Assembly (NCBI GenBank): GCA_900766915.1
Contig: CAAFXE010000138.1
Location: 1-27,427 of the forward strand
Direction: 5' to 3'
Origin: Lachnospiraceae bacterium
Lineage (GTDB): Bacteria > Bacillota > Clostridia > Lachnospirales > Lachnospiraceae
Length of the DNA: 27,427 nucleotides
Part shown: in pieces, positions 16,401-23,217 of the stretch
How positions within the stretch are numbered: position 1 is the stretch's first letter
Layout of the letters: every line of letters begins with the position of its first letter
Position numbers and translations under genes: made by a program
The notes under the pieces: model-generated
Told to the model about the DNA's origin: nothing
Databases searched by the model: none
Seen by the model: only the letters and a program-made list of their open reading frames with translations

Positions 16401-19400
16401 CTAACTTCAAAACCTGATCCAAATGATTTTGAGTCGTCAGTAGATTCAGTTGCAAAAGTAGTGGCTGTTGGAGATATAGATTCCAGAGGATATTATCCGG
16501 TAACTGTTCAAGCTTTAAATAAGGGAACGACAAATCTTACATTAAAAGATACGACCGCATCCTTTACATTAGAAGTTACAGCCGATATCCAAATTTTATC
16601 CAGTCACGAGAAAATCTCTCTGAAAGAAAATGCGAATGAAGACATTACATTATCGGCGGTAGCGAATGCAGCAGATCCTCAGAATGCAAAACATTTTGAG
16701 ACGGAGGAAGATACTTCCTGGAAGGTAGAATCAGATAATGGTGGTATTACGACCGGTACATTAGTAGAAGTTTCACAGAAGGATAATACAACCTATAAAA
16801 ACGTATGGAATGTATTAAGAAATGGTATGGGAAAAGTTACATTAACTGCGACATTTACCTATAATTACCATGGAAATGAATTTATTACTGAAAAATTTAT
16901 TGAAGTGTCTCAGCCGGATACGATTGGACTTTCTGTGGAGAATAAGTTTTATGCGGCGTATTTGTTAGATGATACATCTGATGAAATAACAGCAACCGGT
17001 GTATTTACAGAATATGCTGTCGATAAACCATATGCAGGAAAAGGAGATTTCTTTTTATATCTTGATTCCGGTGTAAAAGACTTTTCTGAATCGGGTATCC
17101 GAATTGAACAGGTAGAAGTAAATGGACAGCCTATTACGAAAGATGATGCATCTTCTACGTCAGAAAAGGACTGTTTTATTACCGATGATGGTATTTATGT
17201 TTGGTTAGACAAACAACAAACAAGTGATAATCTTTATAAATATTTATCAGGAGATATTTATCGTAAGATTGATTCGGGAGAATTGACACCGGTTGAAAAC
17301 GTAAAACTCAAATTGACATTGAAAGATGGAAATTATAGTTACATCTTTGATGTTATAATTTCAAAGGTGGAAACAAAGAAACTGGTTGAGGTTCAGTACC
17401 TTGATGAGAATGGTAATGTTATGACAGCCAAGTCAATTCTTTCTGGGAAAAATAAACTTCTGACAAGAGAAGAAGCTATAGATGCAGGATTTGTGGCTCC
17501 TTCCGGAAAGGTTTTAGGAGGTTGGCTGCTTCTTGGCACTAATGATCAGTATGCCCTTGGTGGGGAATATCAATTTACACAGGGTAGTACACAGTTTCAG
17601 ATTGTATGGAAGGATTTTGACATAACATTTGTTCTTAACGGAGGTCAGTTGGATTCTGGTTATAATTACGAAGAGTTTTTACCAACAGGAGCAGAAGTTA
17701 CCAAAACAGGTTATGAATTCCTGGGATGGTACGATAATCCGGCATTTGAAGGTGATGTTAAAACACAATTGCCTGCTGAAGATGATTTGAACAGAACTTT
17801 CTACGCAAAATGGAGAACTTTAACTACAGAACTGATACTGAACGACGGTAGTAGTGAAAAACTCAAAGAGACAGTTCTAAATGGAAGCACTGCTGTAACT
17901 AATTATGAAATGGTTAATGTGAGTCATGATGGCTATATACTGCTTGGTTGGTATACAAAAGATGAAACAAATCCTGGTGTTTTGGTGTTGGATACAAATG
18001 GCAAATTTGTTCTGGACGTTCCAGGGTATACGGATAGTACTGGATTTGTGACAACGCAAGAAAGCCTTCAATTATATGCTCTTTGGGGCAAAGAAAGTAC
18101 GAAGTCAACAAAATTTGTTCCGACAGATAAGATAGAGACAAACAAGGAATACCTAATTGTAAATAGTAATGATATTGGAAACGCGATTGCGTTTGGTTTG
18201 GTGAACAGATATTCTAATGTTGAAATTAAAGCAATAGATTCTACATTATATTGTTTCGAGGGAAAAGTTGAAAAATATATAGAAAATCCATTGGAAAAAA
18301 GTGTGTTCAAAACTATATCTAATGAAACAAAATCAAATATGTTGTGGAGCAAAGGTGATAGGGCTTATTTAAAATTTGATTATCCAGGACATAGTGAAAC
18401 ACCGGAAGAATCTATGGCAGCGTACAATTGGATGTATAATACAGAAACAATGCAATTGGATGGAACTCGAGTAGATGGAAAAATATGTTCATTAGGTTAT
18501 ATTAACGGTTGGCCATTTGGTGCATATCCGGTTGAAAATACAAATTGGTCAAATCTTGGAGATGTATATTTGTATTGTAATACTGAAGTTTATTCAGAAG
18601 TAACATTTAATCCAACCTATACATTAACCCTTTATACTTCACAAGCTGACAGTGTAAATATTAAAGTTGATGATTCCATAACTGATGTTTCAACTGTACC
18701 TGGTTATGTCACTCCATCCAATGGAACAAATGACACATTTAAGGGATGGTATTCAAAGTCAGATGAGAATATCTATGCTCTTGTGATTGATGAGAATGGA
18801 ATTGTCAAGTCAGGAATAACAGACAACATGATATTGTTTGCTGGATGGGAGAACAGTACGGAGGTTATTAATTACATCGAAGAAGAAACAGGTCCTACAG
18901 CCGGAAATACATACCTGATTGTAAAAAATGTGAATGGTGTTGACTATGCTCTACAAAATGATCCTAGAGAGATATTGTACAAAAAAGAAGTGGTCGTTCA
19001 GGGTAATCAGATAAACTCATTGAATGATAAGGATTGCATTTGGGTGTGTACCAATAATGGAAATAGTTCCAATATAAAATTCTCAAATGGCGATAAAAAT
19101 TTTAATGGTAATATTAATCTCTTTAATGAAGCAAGGTATTTTAAACAAAACAGAACTATTTCTAAAAAAATGATTTATGCAGATGCAATTACTTCGACTT
19201 CTTTGACTATGTTTTCTCTTGAAGAAAGTACACAGGAGTTTAACAGTTCGCTGGAAAATCAAGTGGTGTCAGAGAACATATCAGAAGAACAGGAAATACA
19301 GGGAGAAGTTGTCGAGACTGAAGAATCAACAGATATCAAACAAGAGGAGAATGATTTACCTGATGATAATCAAGTGCAAGACGACAAATCAGTAATACCT

Positions 19401-19547
19401 AAAAGTGAAGAAACTATTCTACCTCAGGGTAGTAAAGATGTGCTTCCTAAGGAACCAGAAAGTATTAATGCATTGATAAAAGATGACGAGTCTGAATCAG
19501 GAACTCCAAAGGAAGGTGATATTCCGGAGGACCATGAAGAAAACTAG
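10443..19547 (+). CDS. giant prepilin-adhesin (3,034 residues) with GLUG and InlB-type repeats
   Basis: The N-terminus is a true prepilin: MKILNKKNNRG then VSLAEMLIVVAILLILMAVA, with Glu5 present. The body is adhesin-like. Three large modules rich in GLUG-type repeats (GGLIG, GGFVGSN.GTI.NC) cover about 480-800, 1000-1320 and 1580-1960, each closing with a YP...HYGDW motif near 766, 1285 and 1939. A Big2-like domain lies near 1996-2045. InlB/Flg_new-type repeats ending in GW or KW lie near 2392-2458, 2460-2550 and 2725-2803, with two related EYLIV/TYLIV modules between and after them. An acidic, probably disordered tail occupies about 2920-3034. No LPxTG or C-terminal membrane anchor exists. 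ATG 10443 is chosen over 10428 because GGGGAT fits it and the leader then has normal length. The gene looks more A+T-rich than the pil genes around it. Confidence 0.88.
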   Translation: MKILNKKNNRGVSLAEMLIVVAILLILMAVAVPSVITIQRNLRQTELDAKAETIYVAVQNKLSKMKAGGNTAVFQHVDDESNKVFPFQGDFPSDADENKDNIKKGDIFYFTSASLDDSDSAVAIIMDRNTVDESLLNNHWVIEFNPKSAVVYAVYYSEDRAECDKEYIDEFVKYDYNLRNRENRIRDGARVGYYGGGSAVISSTVTTLSPSLSIINAETLSAEITCTVPASITEFPVFKVDLSDTNGHTFTKYYAYFGCDSEYRDKINAEANGINNVDYLSMKRSARTFRLSLTLDDLSTDTRRFKNLYGSGSSHTVKLEEGTPLKITVTVKCPGSFNITQNLSDTKITNSLFADQNSYLASDVNRINENYGKEEFPAVISYGRHLQNLDSDSGVSEDVKYAVQSSDITFTDIADVEKPYDWSEQYQTSFYNGFTQGRPNFRPIKNENLLCYDGASYRVINLIEERTTDVGLFEHLGNNQTIKNVFLTGTKVASKEGAAGALIGSVSGKASVEHCQVFLTSNDISGKSNENVWISGKTAGGLIGVFGKNNTDVLSVKNCSASTVVGNFSLNGTKTAVDVFETESVGGLIGKVEMGNAELLESYADCYLVGKIAGGLIGSSAGKVDLSYCYSAGFLTYEQKGAGFVCGSASMGSSYTVVHRNYVPSDVLPFYSTAESGTVSGNVYYATGTNVTDNNNLPENNDGIKTQPFSNASTIGEITTNLNSGQSIFKQDTSDSVPYNLMKQSLTTYTYPVLTYQATDGTRTSFIHYGDWEATFQVGALVYYEEYRTFDKNGNASLPTYGFYGANVDSTLKDDPNITVVGDGYGLVYRKSGDVLPENVTVTIQDGNKVVKNTSFSLKSLTPKLVTYDGVQYNVYPFPSDIVNTTTASEAFYLKAKIETGDTNQDYYFFNPHFAKKVIYLTDPEASVPGLTKDDDVFVRTGRHLYMMSLYYDKYAEVTKDSRFLQERNIDYSKYSWKNYCPRTVENPTSQGPIAGNAIPFKATYDGNCNWITNVSFTTDQGSYVGFFGRNEGTIKNVVLRASYIEGSNKNYYVGRTGVLRNNEKVYMGILAGLNEKSGRISNCAVAGYYVAGSDGTIYAYQGSYLYAGGFVGSNIGTIRNCTADTPTLRLSATFANAYLGGFVGWNESQISDSYALGHIQVVFARGGNVSIAGFAGRNTGNIRSSYCATALTASGESTVSYGFAPAGGTVSLCNYLNDGTYSYVKHLYPFNFEGGAGTPVTYNDLKVAVGSAQAVKYSFDFNNTVTVSKRYPFRAVVTDLDGNRVHYGDWLDDENMGTVGIFYWERETGGKNNGYHFTYLGTNEGKAIGGTSLCTSHDDGGIIAEYGYGFFELNKGSVKKLTISGATTNNGNVLDFSKNIVYNTAASEALQKQMRLNLADGGEATYSFYAFTTRTPEEAIETDVDNGNYLCMNGNVANSTWTLEYEKVGGSVETYKYTVSPFFANAMSTVDGVEITATDGSKTDYSKEPGVADNGGNVNNNYEIRSIEQLQFINWRMYNGSNTKLTYKDVTTEGNRDQFPYECAQGTAKKHYSQTHDLANKTDDNGSVKEFYALGRAGRPFMEHYNGNSYQIKNIRIEMSTSSYVGLFGELGGGTVLENIIMCAEPGKGIIENQYCPYSGGDNNGYREPVTGALAGMVWVKGNEITIKNCSASGYIVKYSGKIPQGSGFYRYISVGGLVGSLFSGKLENCSAANTVVVDSNDLRGFRQQLGGLVGTAGNASDNSNFSVIKNCYSGGEIVPDKNESGVSNYLCGGLIGNGAGHDRQQGSKGIETKINDCYTYCNISESKSNANGNVPAFDGFYYIATNIKNSNINGGFYLEYSGKNPAEQLGTGYSYTQMSDGTLLQALGGDVSETGNTSNKDAGFHAVTTTEGNGANVDGKYSFPNLSALEGKNYPFPAVIQQKDLIFSTADQVKYVYVHYGDWPTNGPYWENGFDTMDIFLNMDQDANYTGYATKVFYLNPNSLLTSKPDPNDFESSVDSVAKVVAVGDIDSRGYYPVTVQALNKGTTNLTLKDTTASFTLEVTADIQILSSHEKISLKENANEDITLSAVANAADPQNAKHFETEEDTSWKVESDNGGITTGTLVEVSQKDNTTYKNVWNVLRNGMGKVTLTATFTYNYHGNEFITEKFIEVSQPDTIGLSVENKFYAAYLLDDTSDEITATGVFTEYAVDKPYAGKGDFFLYLDSGVKDFSESGIRIEQVEVNGQPITKDDASSTSEKDCFITDDGIYVWLDKQQTSDNLYKYLSGDIYRKIDSGELTPVENVKLKLTLKDGNYSYIFDVIISKVETKKLVEVQYLDENGNVMTAKSILSGKNKLLTREEAIDAGFVAPSGKVLGGWLLLGTNDQYALGGEYQFTQGSTQFQIVWKDFDITFVLNGGQLDSGYNYEEFLPTGAEVTKTGYEFLGWYDNPAFEGDVKTQLPAEDDLNRTFYAKWRTLTTELILNDGSSEKLKETVLNGSTAVTNYEMVNVSHDGYILLGWYTKDETNPGVLVLDTNGKFVLDVPGYTDSTGFVTTQESLQLYALWGKESTKSTKFVPTDKIETNKEYLIVNSNDIGNAIAFGLVNRYSNVEIKAIDSTLYCFEGKVEKYIENPLEKSVFKTISNETKSNMLWSKGDRAYLKFDYPGHSETPEESMAAYNWMYNTETMQLDGTRVDGKICSLGYINGWPFGAYPVENTNWSNLGDVYLYCNTEVYSEVTFNPTYTLTLYTSQADSVNIKVDDSITDVSTVPGYVTPSNGTNDTFKGWYSKSDENIYALVIDENGIVKSGITDNMILFAGWENSTEVINYIEEETGPTAGNTYLIVKNVNGVDYALQNDPREILYKKEVVVQGNQINSLNDKDCIWVCTNNGNSSNIKFSNGDKNFNGNINLFNEARYFKQNRTISKKMIYADAITSTSLTMFSLEESTQEFNSSLENQVVSENISEEQEIQGEVVETEESTDIKQEENDLPDDNQVQDDKSVIPKSEETILPQGSKDVLPKEPESINALIKDDESESGTPKEGDIPEDHEEN

Positions 19548-19565
19548 TGAAGGAAGGAGAAACCA

Positions 19566-20192
19566 ATGAAACAGTGCATAAAGAAAAAATTGCATAGCGA
19601 GAGTGGGGCCTCCTTCCTGCTTGCACTGGTGGTGTTTTTAGTGGCGTCAATGGTTGCGGTAACAATTGTTGCTGCTTCAATGACTGCATTAAAGCGTGTG
19701 CATAGTGATCGGGAAGCCGAACAGAAAAGATTGGCATTGACTTCAGCAGCACAGTTTGTCAGAGATGAAATGAAAAATACGAAGTGTATCAAAAAAAATG
19801 TTGTCACAGATAATGGTAGTGAAGTATCAACATACTATTCTTTTAGTCACAATGGGAGTTTTGGGCTTGAAATGGAAAATGCTGTAAAACACGTTGATTT
19901 AAGCTTAGATTCCTATAAGAAATCAGATGCGTTTCAACTGGATGTAACTGGTTTGAATATGCCGGAAGTGACAGCAACAATCTATATGGAGTGGGAAGAT
20001 ACATTAAGATATGATGTTACTTTTACACTTGAAGTGGAAGGCTCTAAAGAAACAGTGTATTTGAAAATGGATGGTTCAGCAGAACAAACCGGCTTTGTTC
20101 AAGATACTAATAATGGTGTTACAACAACAGAGTATACCATTGTATGGAAAAATCCAATCATCAGCAGTCTGGGAGGAACCGATGGAACATAA
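19566..20192 (+). CDS. PilX/GspK-like minor prepilin without Glu5
   Basis: 208 residues. The leader MKQCIKKKLHSESG is followed by ASFLLALVVFLVASMVAVTI, a good PilX-type N-terminus. Mature position 5 is Leu rather than Glu, as known for PilX and GspK, which cap the pilus or pseudopilus. The globular part (about 45-208) is beta-rich, without recognised domains. AGGAAGGAG precedes the ATG, and the gene begins 18 bases after the giant pilin stop. The last 11 bases overlap the next prepilin gene. It probably belongs to the tip or priming complex. Confidence 0.78.
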   Translation: MKQCIKKKLHSESGASFLLALVVFLVASMVAVTIVAASMTALKRVHSDREAEQKRLALTSAAQFVRDEMKNTKCIKKNVVTDNGSEVSTYYSFSHNGSFGLEMENAVKHVDLSLDSYKKSDAFQLDVTGLNMPEVTATIYMEWEDTLRYDVTFTLEVEGSKETVYLKMDGSAEQTGFVQDTNNGVTTTEYTIVWKNPIISSLGGTDGT

Positions 20193-20487
20193 ATTAAAAA
20201 GTCAATCCGGAGAGACATTAGTCGAGACGCTTTTTGCGATGCTTATTGTTGTACTTTCAATTACCATGCTTGCGGGGGCTATTGTAACTGCTGCACGGAT
20301 AAATAAAAGTGCCAGAGATCTTCATACTTCATTTGTTACGGCAGATGAATCCGGTGTTTCTAATATTGATGAAGTGTCAGATGTTAGGGTTACAATTGTT
20401 AGAACTGATGGTTCAGATTCTGTGATCGATGTTAGTGGCTTTCAGACAAAAGATGCTAATAAATATTGTTTTTATACTGCAGAATAA
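20182..20487 (+). CDS. PilV-like minor prepilin, small
   Basis: 101 residues from ATG 20182, chosen because GGGAGGA at 20171-20177 sits just ahead of it and the prepilin leader MEHKLKSQSG then has normal length; the frame is open further upstream, but that stretch overlaps the previous gene. After Gly10 comes ETLVETLFAMLIVVLSITML with Glu5 present, matching the PilV/GspI type. The remaining 60 residues make a small beta domain (EVSDVRVTIVRTDGSDSVID). It overlaps the PilX-like gene by 11 bases, so translation is probably coupled. Confidence 0.8.
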   Translation: MEHKLKSQSGETLVETLFAMLIVVLSITMLAGAIVTAARINKSARDLHTSFVTADESGVSNIDEVSDVRVTIVRTDGSDSVIDVSGFQTKDANKYCFYTAE

Positions 20488-20502
20488 AGGAGTTGTATAA
20501 CA

Positions 20503-21090
20503 TTGAAAAAAAACTGTAATAAATTCAAAGAAAAAATGTTAAATAATTCCGGTGCATCTTTGTTAGAAATGCTCTGCGCAATCTTGATTCTTTTGTTGGT
20601 TAGCGGAGGTATGGCAAGTGGTGTTTCTCTCGCAAATAGACAGTATGATCAGTCTATCCGTGCTTCGGAATCCCAGATTCTTTACTCAACATTGGAAACA
20701 GTTTTGAAAAATGAACTTGCCTATACAACGCAAATTATTGTAGATAGCTTAGATGATAAACAAAGTGGTTCAGTAAAGCAGTTTCTGAGTCAGAATTTTG
20801 CTATAAAAAATAATTTAAGTACGATTATGACTGATAATTCCGGAACCGGTGGCTATGGCCAGCTTCTTCTGGGGAATAGCGTAAATCCAGAGGAGAAGAT
20901 GAATGTCCTCAGCAAAGCTGCCTACACCAAAGGCCTTCTTGCAATGGTGACTTCAATTACTTACAGCAACACGACTCATTATTTTACCGTTTATTTAAGT
21001 ATCGGATATAATGGTACAGAATACTATGGTGGAGAATTCCAAGTGAAAAATGTAAATGAGACAACAGCTACCGTAGCTGATGGCTCATAA
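20503..21090 (+). CDS. PilW/GspJ-like minor prepilin
   Basis: 195 residues starting at TTG 20503, supported by AAGGAG at 20487-20492; the next in-frame ATG (20536) has no ribosome-binding site and would give a leader of only a few residues. The leader ends NNSG, then ASLLEMLCAILILLLVSGG with Glu5 present. A C-terminal domain (about 50-195) contains QILYSTLETVLKNELAYTT, the alpha1 continuation common to PilW/GspJ. It is the last gene of the pilus cluster. With the two preceding genes it forms a V/W/X-type minor pilin set next to the giant pilin. Confidence 0.8.
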   Translation: MKKNCNKFKEKMLNNSGASLLEMLCAILILLLVSGGMASGVSLANRQYDQSIRASESQILYSTLETVLKNELAYTTQIIVDSLDDKQSGSVKQFLSQNFAIKNNLSTIMTDNSGTGGYGQLLLGNSVNPEEKMNVLSKAAYTKGLLAMVTSITYSNTTHYFTVYLSIGYNGTEYYGGEFQVKNVNETTATVADGS

Positions 21091-21095
21091 ACTTA

Positions 21096-21138
21096 AGTGG
21101 GAATAGATAAAATTTTAACGATTTTATCTATTCCCACT
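21096..21138. terminator. perfect 18-pair hairpin at the end of the pilus operon
   Basis: Arms 21096-21113 and 21121-21138 are exact reverse complements with a 7-base loop. It begins six bases after the last pilin stop. The bases after it (AGCTTTATCC) do not form a T-run, so on the + strand it is not a classical intrinsic terminator. It may end transcription weakly, protect the 3' end, or serve as a boundary before the metabolic promoter. Confidence 0.7.
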
Positions 21139-21146
21139 AGCTTTAT

Positions 21147-21166
21147 CCCCCTGGGGGTGTTATAAT
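21147..21166 (+). promoter_or_regulatory. promoter with C5-T-G5 operator, upstream of metV-rnfC2
   Basis: TGTTATAAT at 21158-21166 is an extended -10. Directly before it is the palindrome CCCCCTGGGGG (21147-21157), in the place a -35/-10 spacer would occupy; no good -35 is seen (TAGCTT at 21138-21143). The same arrangement, CCCC-TGAT-GGGG in front of TATAAT, is found at 24916-24933. C-tract/G-tract palindromes over promoters are typical operators of CsoR/RcnR/InrS-family repressors. Confidence 0.6.
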
Positions 21167-21179
21167 TAACTACATATGG

Positions 21180-21225
21180 GATAGTAGCTTGAAGCCGCTA
21201 TCTGCAAGGTACCAAAAAGGTACTG
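21180..21225 (+). promoter_or_regulatory. leader RNA with two small hairpins
   Basis: GATAGTAGC (21180-21188) pairs with GCCGCTATC (21194-21202) with one G-U and one mismatch around a 5-base loop. A second small stem, GTACC/GGTAC with an A-rich loop, follows around 21209-21225. The leader between the predicted start (about 21173) and the TTG at 21255 is about 80 bases. I do not recognise a known riboswitch. Confidence 0.35.
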
Positions 21226-21254
21226 ATAAACAATTTCAAAAGGAAGGTGAGAAA

Positions 21255-23216
21255 TTGGAGAACTATACAAAGTATAAACTGAAAAGCAATGAAGAACTTG
21301 CGAAACTCTTAGAAGACAAGGACAAGCTCTTTATCATTGCATGTAACAAGTGCTTCAAGGAATTTAAGACCGTAGACGAGCCGGACTGTGACGAATTTGT
21401 TGAATTTGCCAAAGGACAGGGCAAAACAGTCGTTGGCAGCACAAAGGTCGATTTTGTGTGCAACAAGACCCAGACGGAAAAGAAATTAGAAAGTCTTATT
21501 CCGGAAGAGGCAGAAAATGTGGTAGTAATTTCCTGCGGTCTGGGTGTACAGACTGTTGCAGCACTTGCAAAGAAGCCTGTCTATGCGGCAGCAAATTCTC
21601 TCAATTACACAGGTCATCACGGCATGGCACTGACAAAGAAAAGCTGCGATGCATGTGCACAGTGCTATCTCAATGTGACCGGAGGTATCTGTCCGATCGT
21701 TGATTGCTCCAAGAGTCTGGTAAACGGACAGTGCGGTGGCGCAAAGAACGGTAAATGTGAAGTGAGCCCGGATAAGGACTGTGCATGGGAAAAGATTTAC
21801 AGAAGACTTGAAAAACAGGGACGTCTTCAGGAATTTTTAGATCAGCCGGTACAGCTTCGTGATTATTCTAAGATCAATCACAAGACCATTACAGAATATG
21901 TAAATGCCATCCGTGCAAACAGATTAGAAGGCTATTACGGCGGAGTTCATCCAACAGAACATAAGGAATACACAGAGCATTTAGCTCTGGTGAAGTTCCC
22001 GGAACCGGAAACAGTAGTCATTCCGTTGTCCATGCATGCAGGAGCTCCGGCAAATGCAATCGTAGAGGTTGGCGATACGGTAAAGGTTGGACAGAAGATC
22101 GGAGAAGCCGCTGGCTTTATCAGCAGTCCGGTGCATTCCTCTGTCAGCGGTACAGTCACAGCCATTGAAAACCGCAAGCATGCAACCAGAGGTGAATGTC
22201 TCTCTGTTGTGATCAAATCTGACGGATTAAATACCTTACACGAATCTGTAAAACCACATGAAAATCCTGAGAGCCTCACACCGGATGAAATCGTAGAAAT
22301 CGTTCGGGAAGCAGGTATCGTAGGTATGGGTGGTGCAGGATTCCCGACTTCTGTGAAATTAAAACCACCAAAGCCTGTTGACACCATCCTGTTAAATGGA
22401 TGCGAATGTGAACCTTATCTTACCGCAGACCATAGAGTGCTCTTAGAGTATGCCGATGATGTGATTTTTGGTCTGAAGGCTATGATCAAAACCGTAGGAG
22501 CCGAAAAAGGTATCATCGTTATCGAAGACAATAAACAGGATGCCATCGAACTGATGGAAGCGAAAACTGCTGACTGTGACAACATTGAAGTGGTTGTTGC
22601 GAAGACAAAATATCCGCAGGGTGCTGAAAAAATGCTCATTAAGCGTGTTATGAAAAGACAGGTGCCAAGCGGCGGACTTCCGGCAGATGTGGGATGTGTG
22701 GTAGCAAATATCAGTACCACAAAGGCAATTGCTGATGCGATCCTTAAAGGTATGCCACTCATTGAACGTGTTGTGACAGTTACCGGTGAAAAGGTGAAAA
22801 ATCCCGGCAACTACATTGTAAAGATCGGTACAAACACCAAAGATCTGATCGATTACTGCGGCGGTCTGACAGACGAAGATGTGCTGATCAAAGCAGGCGG
22901 TCCAATGATGGGATTCCCGCAAAGCGATACCAATGTTCCAATCATGAAAGGTTCCAACGGTATCATTGCCATTGAACCGGATACCACACAGGAAATGCCG
23001 TGTATCAAATGCGGACGCTGCGTGGATGTCTGTCCAATGGAACTTTCACCATTATATTATGCAAAATATGCAGACGAAGAAAACTGGATGGCCATGAAAG
23101 AGAAAAATGTCATGGACTGTCTGGAATGCAGATGCTGCGAATACATATGTTCTTCTAAGATTCCGCTGGTTTCTAAGATCAAGGCAGGAAAAAATGCGAT
23201 AAGGGGGATGAAGTAG
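21255..23216 (+). CDS. rnfC2: MetV-RnfC2 fusion, NADH-oxidising subunit of methylene-THF reductase
   Basis: 653 residues from TTG 21255, supported by AAGGTGAG at 21244-21251; an upstream in-frame TTG (21189) lies in the leader and lacks a site. Residues about 1-215 are a complete MetV-like Cys-rich domain (ACNKC, SCGLGVQTVAA, CDACAQCYLNVTGGICPI, SLVNGQCGG.KNGKCEV, WEKIYRRLE). Residues about 235-653 are RnfC-like: GGVHPTEH, AGAPANAIVEVGD, the flavin/NADH-site loop VGMGGAGFPTSVKL, NGCECEPYLTADHR, an SLBB segment (VTGEKVKNPGNYIV), and two 4Fe-4S motifs, CIKCGRCVDVCP and CLECRCCEYICSSKIP. In A. woodii RnfC2 and MetV are separate subunits with MetF, so the fusion is unusual. It should pass electrons from NADH to MetV/MetF in the Wood-Ljungdahl methyl branch. 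Confidence 0.88.
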   Translation: MENYTKYKLKSNEELAKLLEDKDKLFIIACNKCFKEFKTVDEPDCDEFVEFAKGQGKTVVGSTKVDFVCNKTQTEKKLESLIPEEAENVVVISCGLGVQTVAALAKKPVYAAANSLNYTGHHGMALTKKSCDACAQCYLNVTGGICPIVDCSKSLVNGQCGGAKNGKCEVSPDKDCAWEKIYRRLEKQGRLQEFLDQPVQLRDYSKINHKTITEYVNAIRANRLEGYYGGVHPTEHKEYTEHLALVKFPEPETVVIPLSMHAGAPANAIVEVGDTVKVGQKIGEAAGFISSPVHSSVSGTVTAIENRKHATRGECLSVVIKSDGLNTLHESVKPHENPESLTPDEIVEIVREAGIVGMGGAGFPTSVKLKPPKPVDTILLNGCECEPYLTADHRVLLEYADDVIFGLKAMIKTVGAEKGIIVIEDNKQDAIELMEAKTADCDNIEVVVAKTKYPQGAEKMLIKRVMKRQVPSGGLPADVGCVVANISTTKAIADAILKGMPLIERVVTVTGEKVKNPGNYIVKIGTNTKDLIDYCGGLTDEDVLIKAGGPMMGFPQSDTNVPIMKGSNGIIAIEPDTTQEMPCIKCGRCVDVCPMELSPLYYAKYADEENWMAMKEKNVMDCLECRCCEYICSSKIPLVSKIKAGKNAIRGMK

Positions 23217-23217
23217 G

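Noticed and set aside
10443..19547. CRISPR-like or tandem DNA repeats in the giant gene
   Set aside because: Similarity is at protein level (GLUG, InlB-type); no regular identical DNA units are seen.
21189..21254. Upstream TTG start for the MetV-RnfC2 fusion
   Set aside because: It lies within a leader hairpin, lacks a ribosome-binding site, and adds residues unlike the MetV family start.
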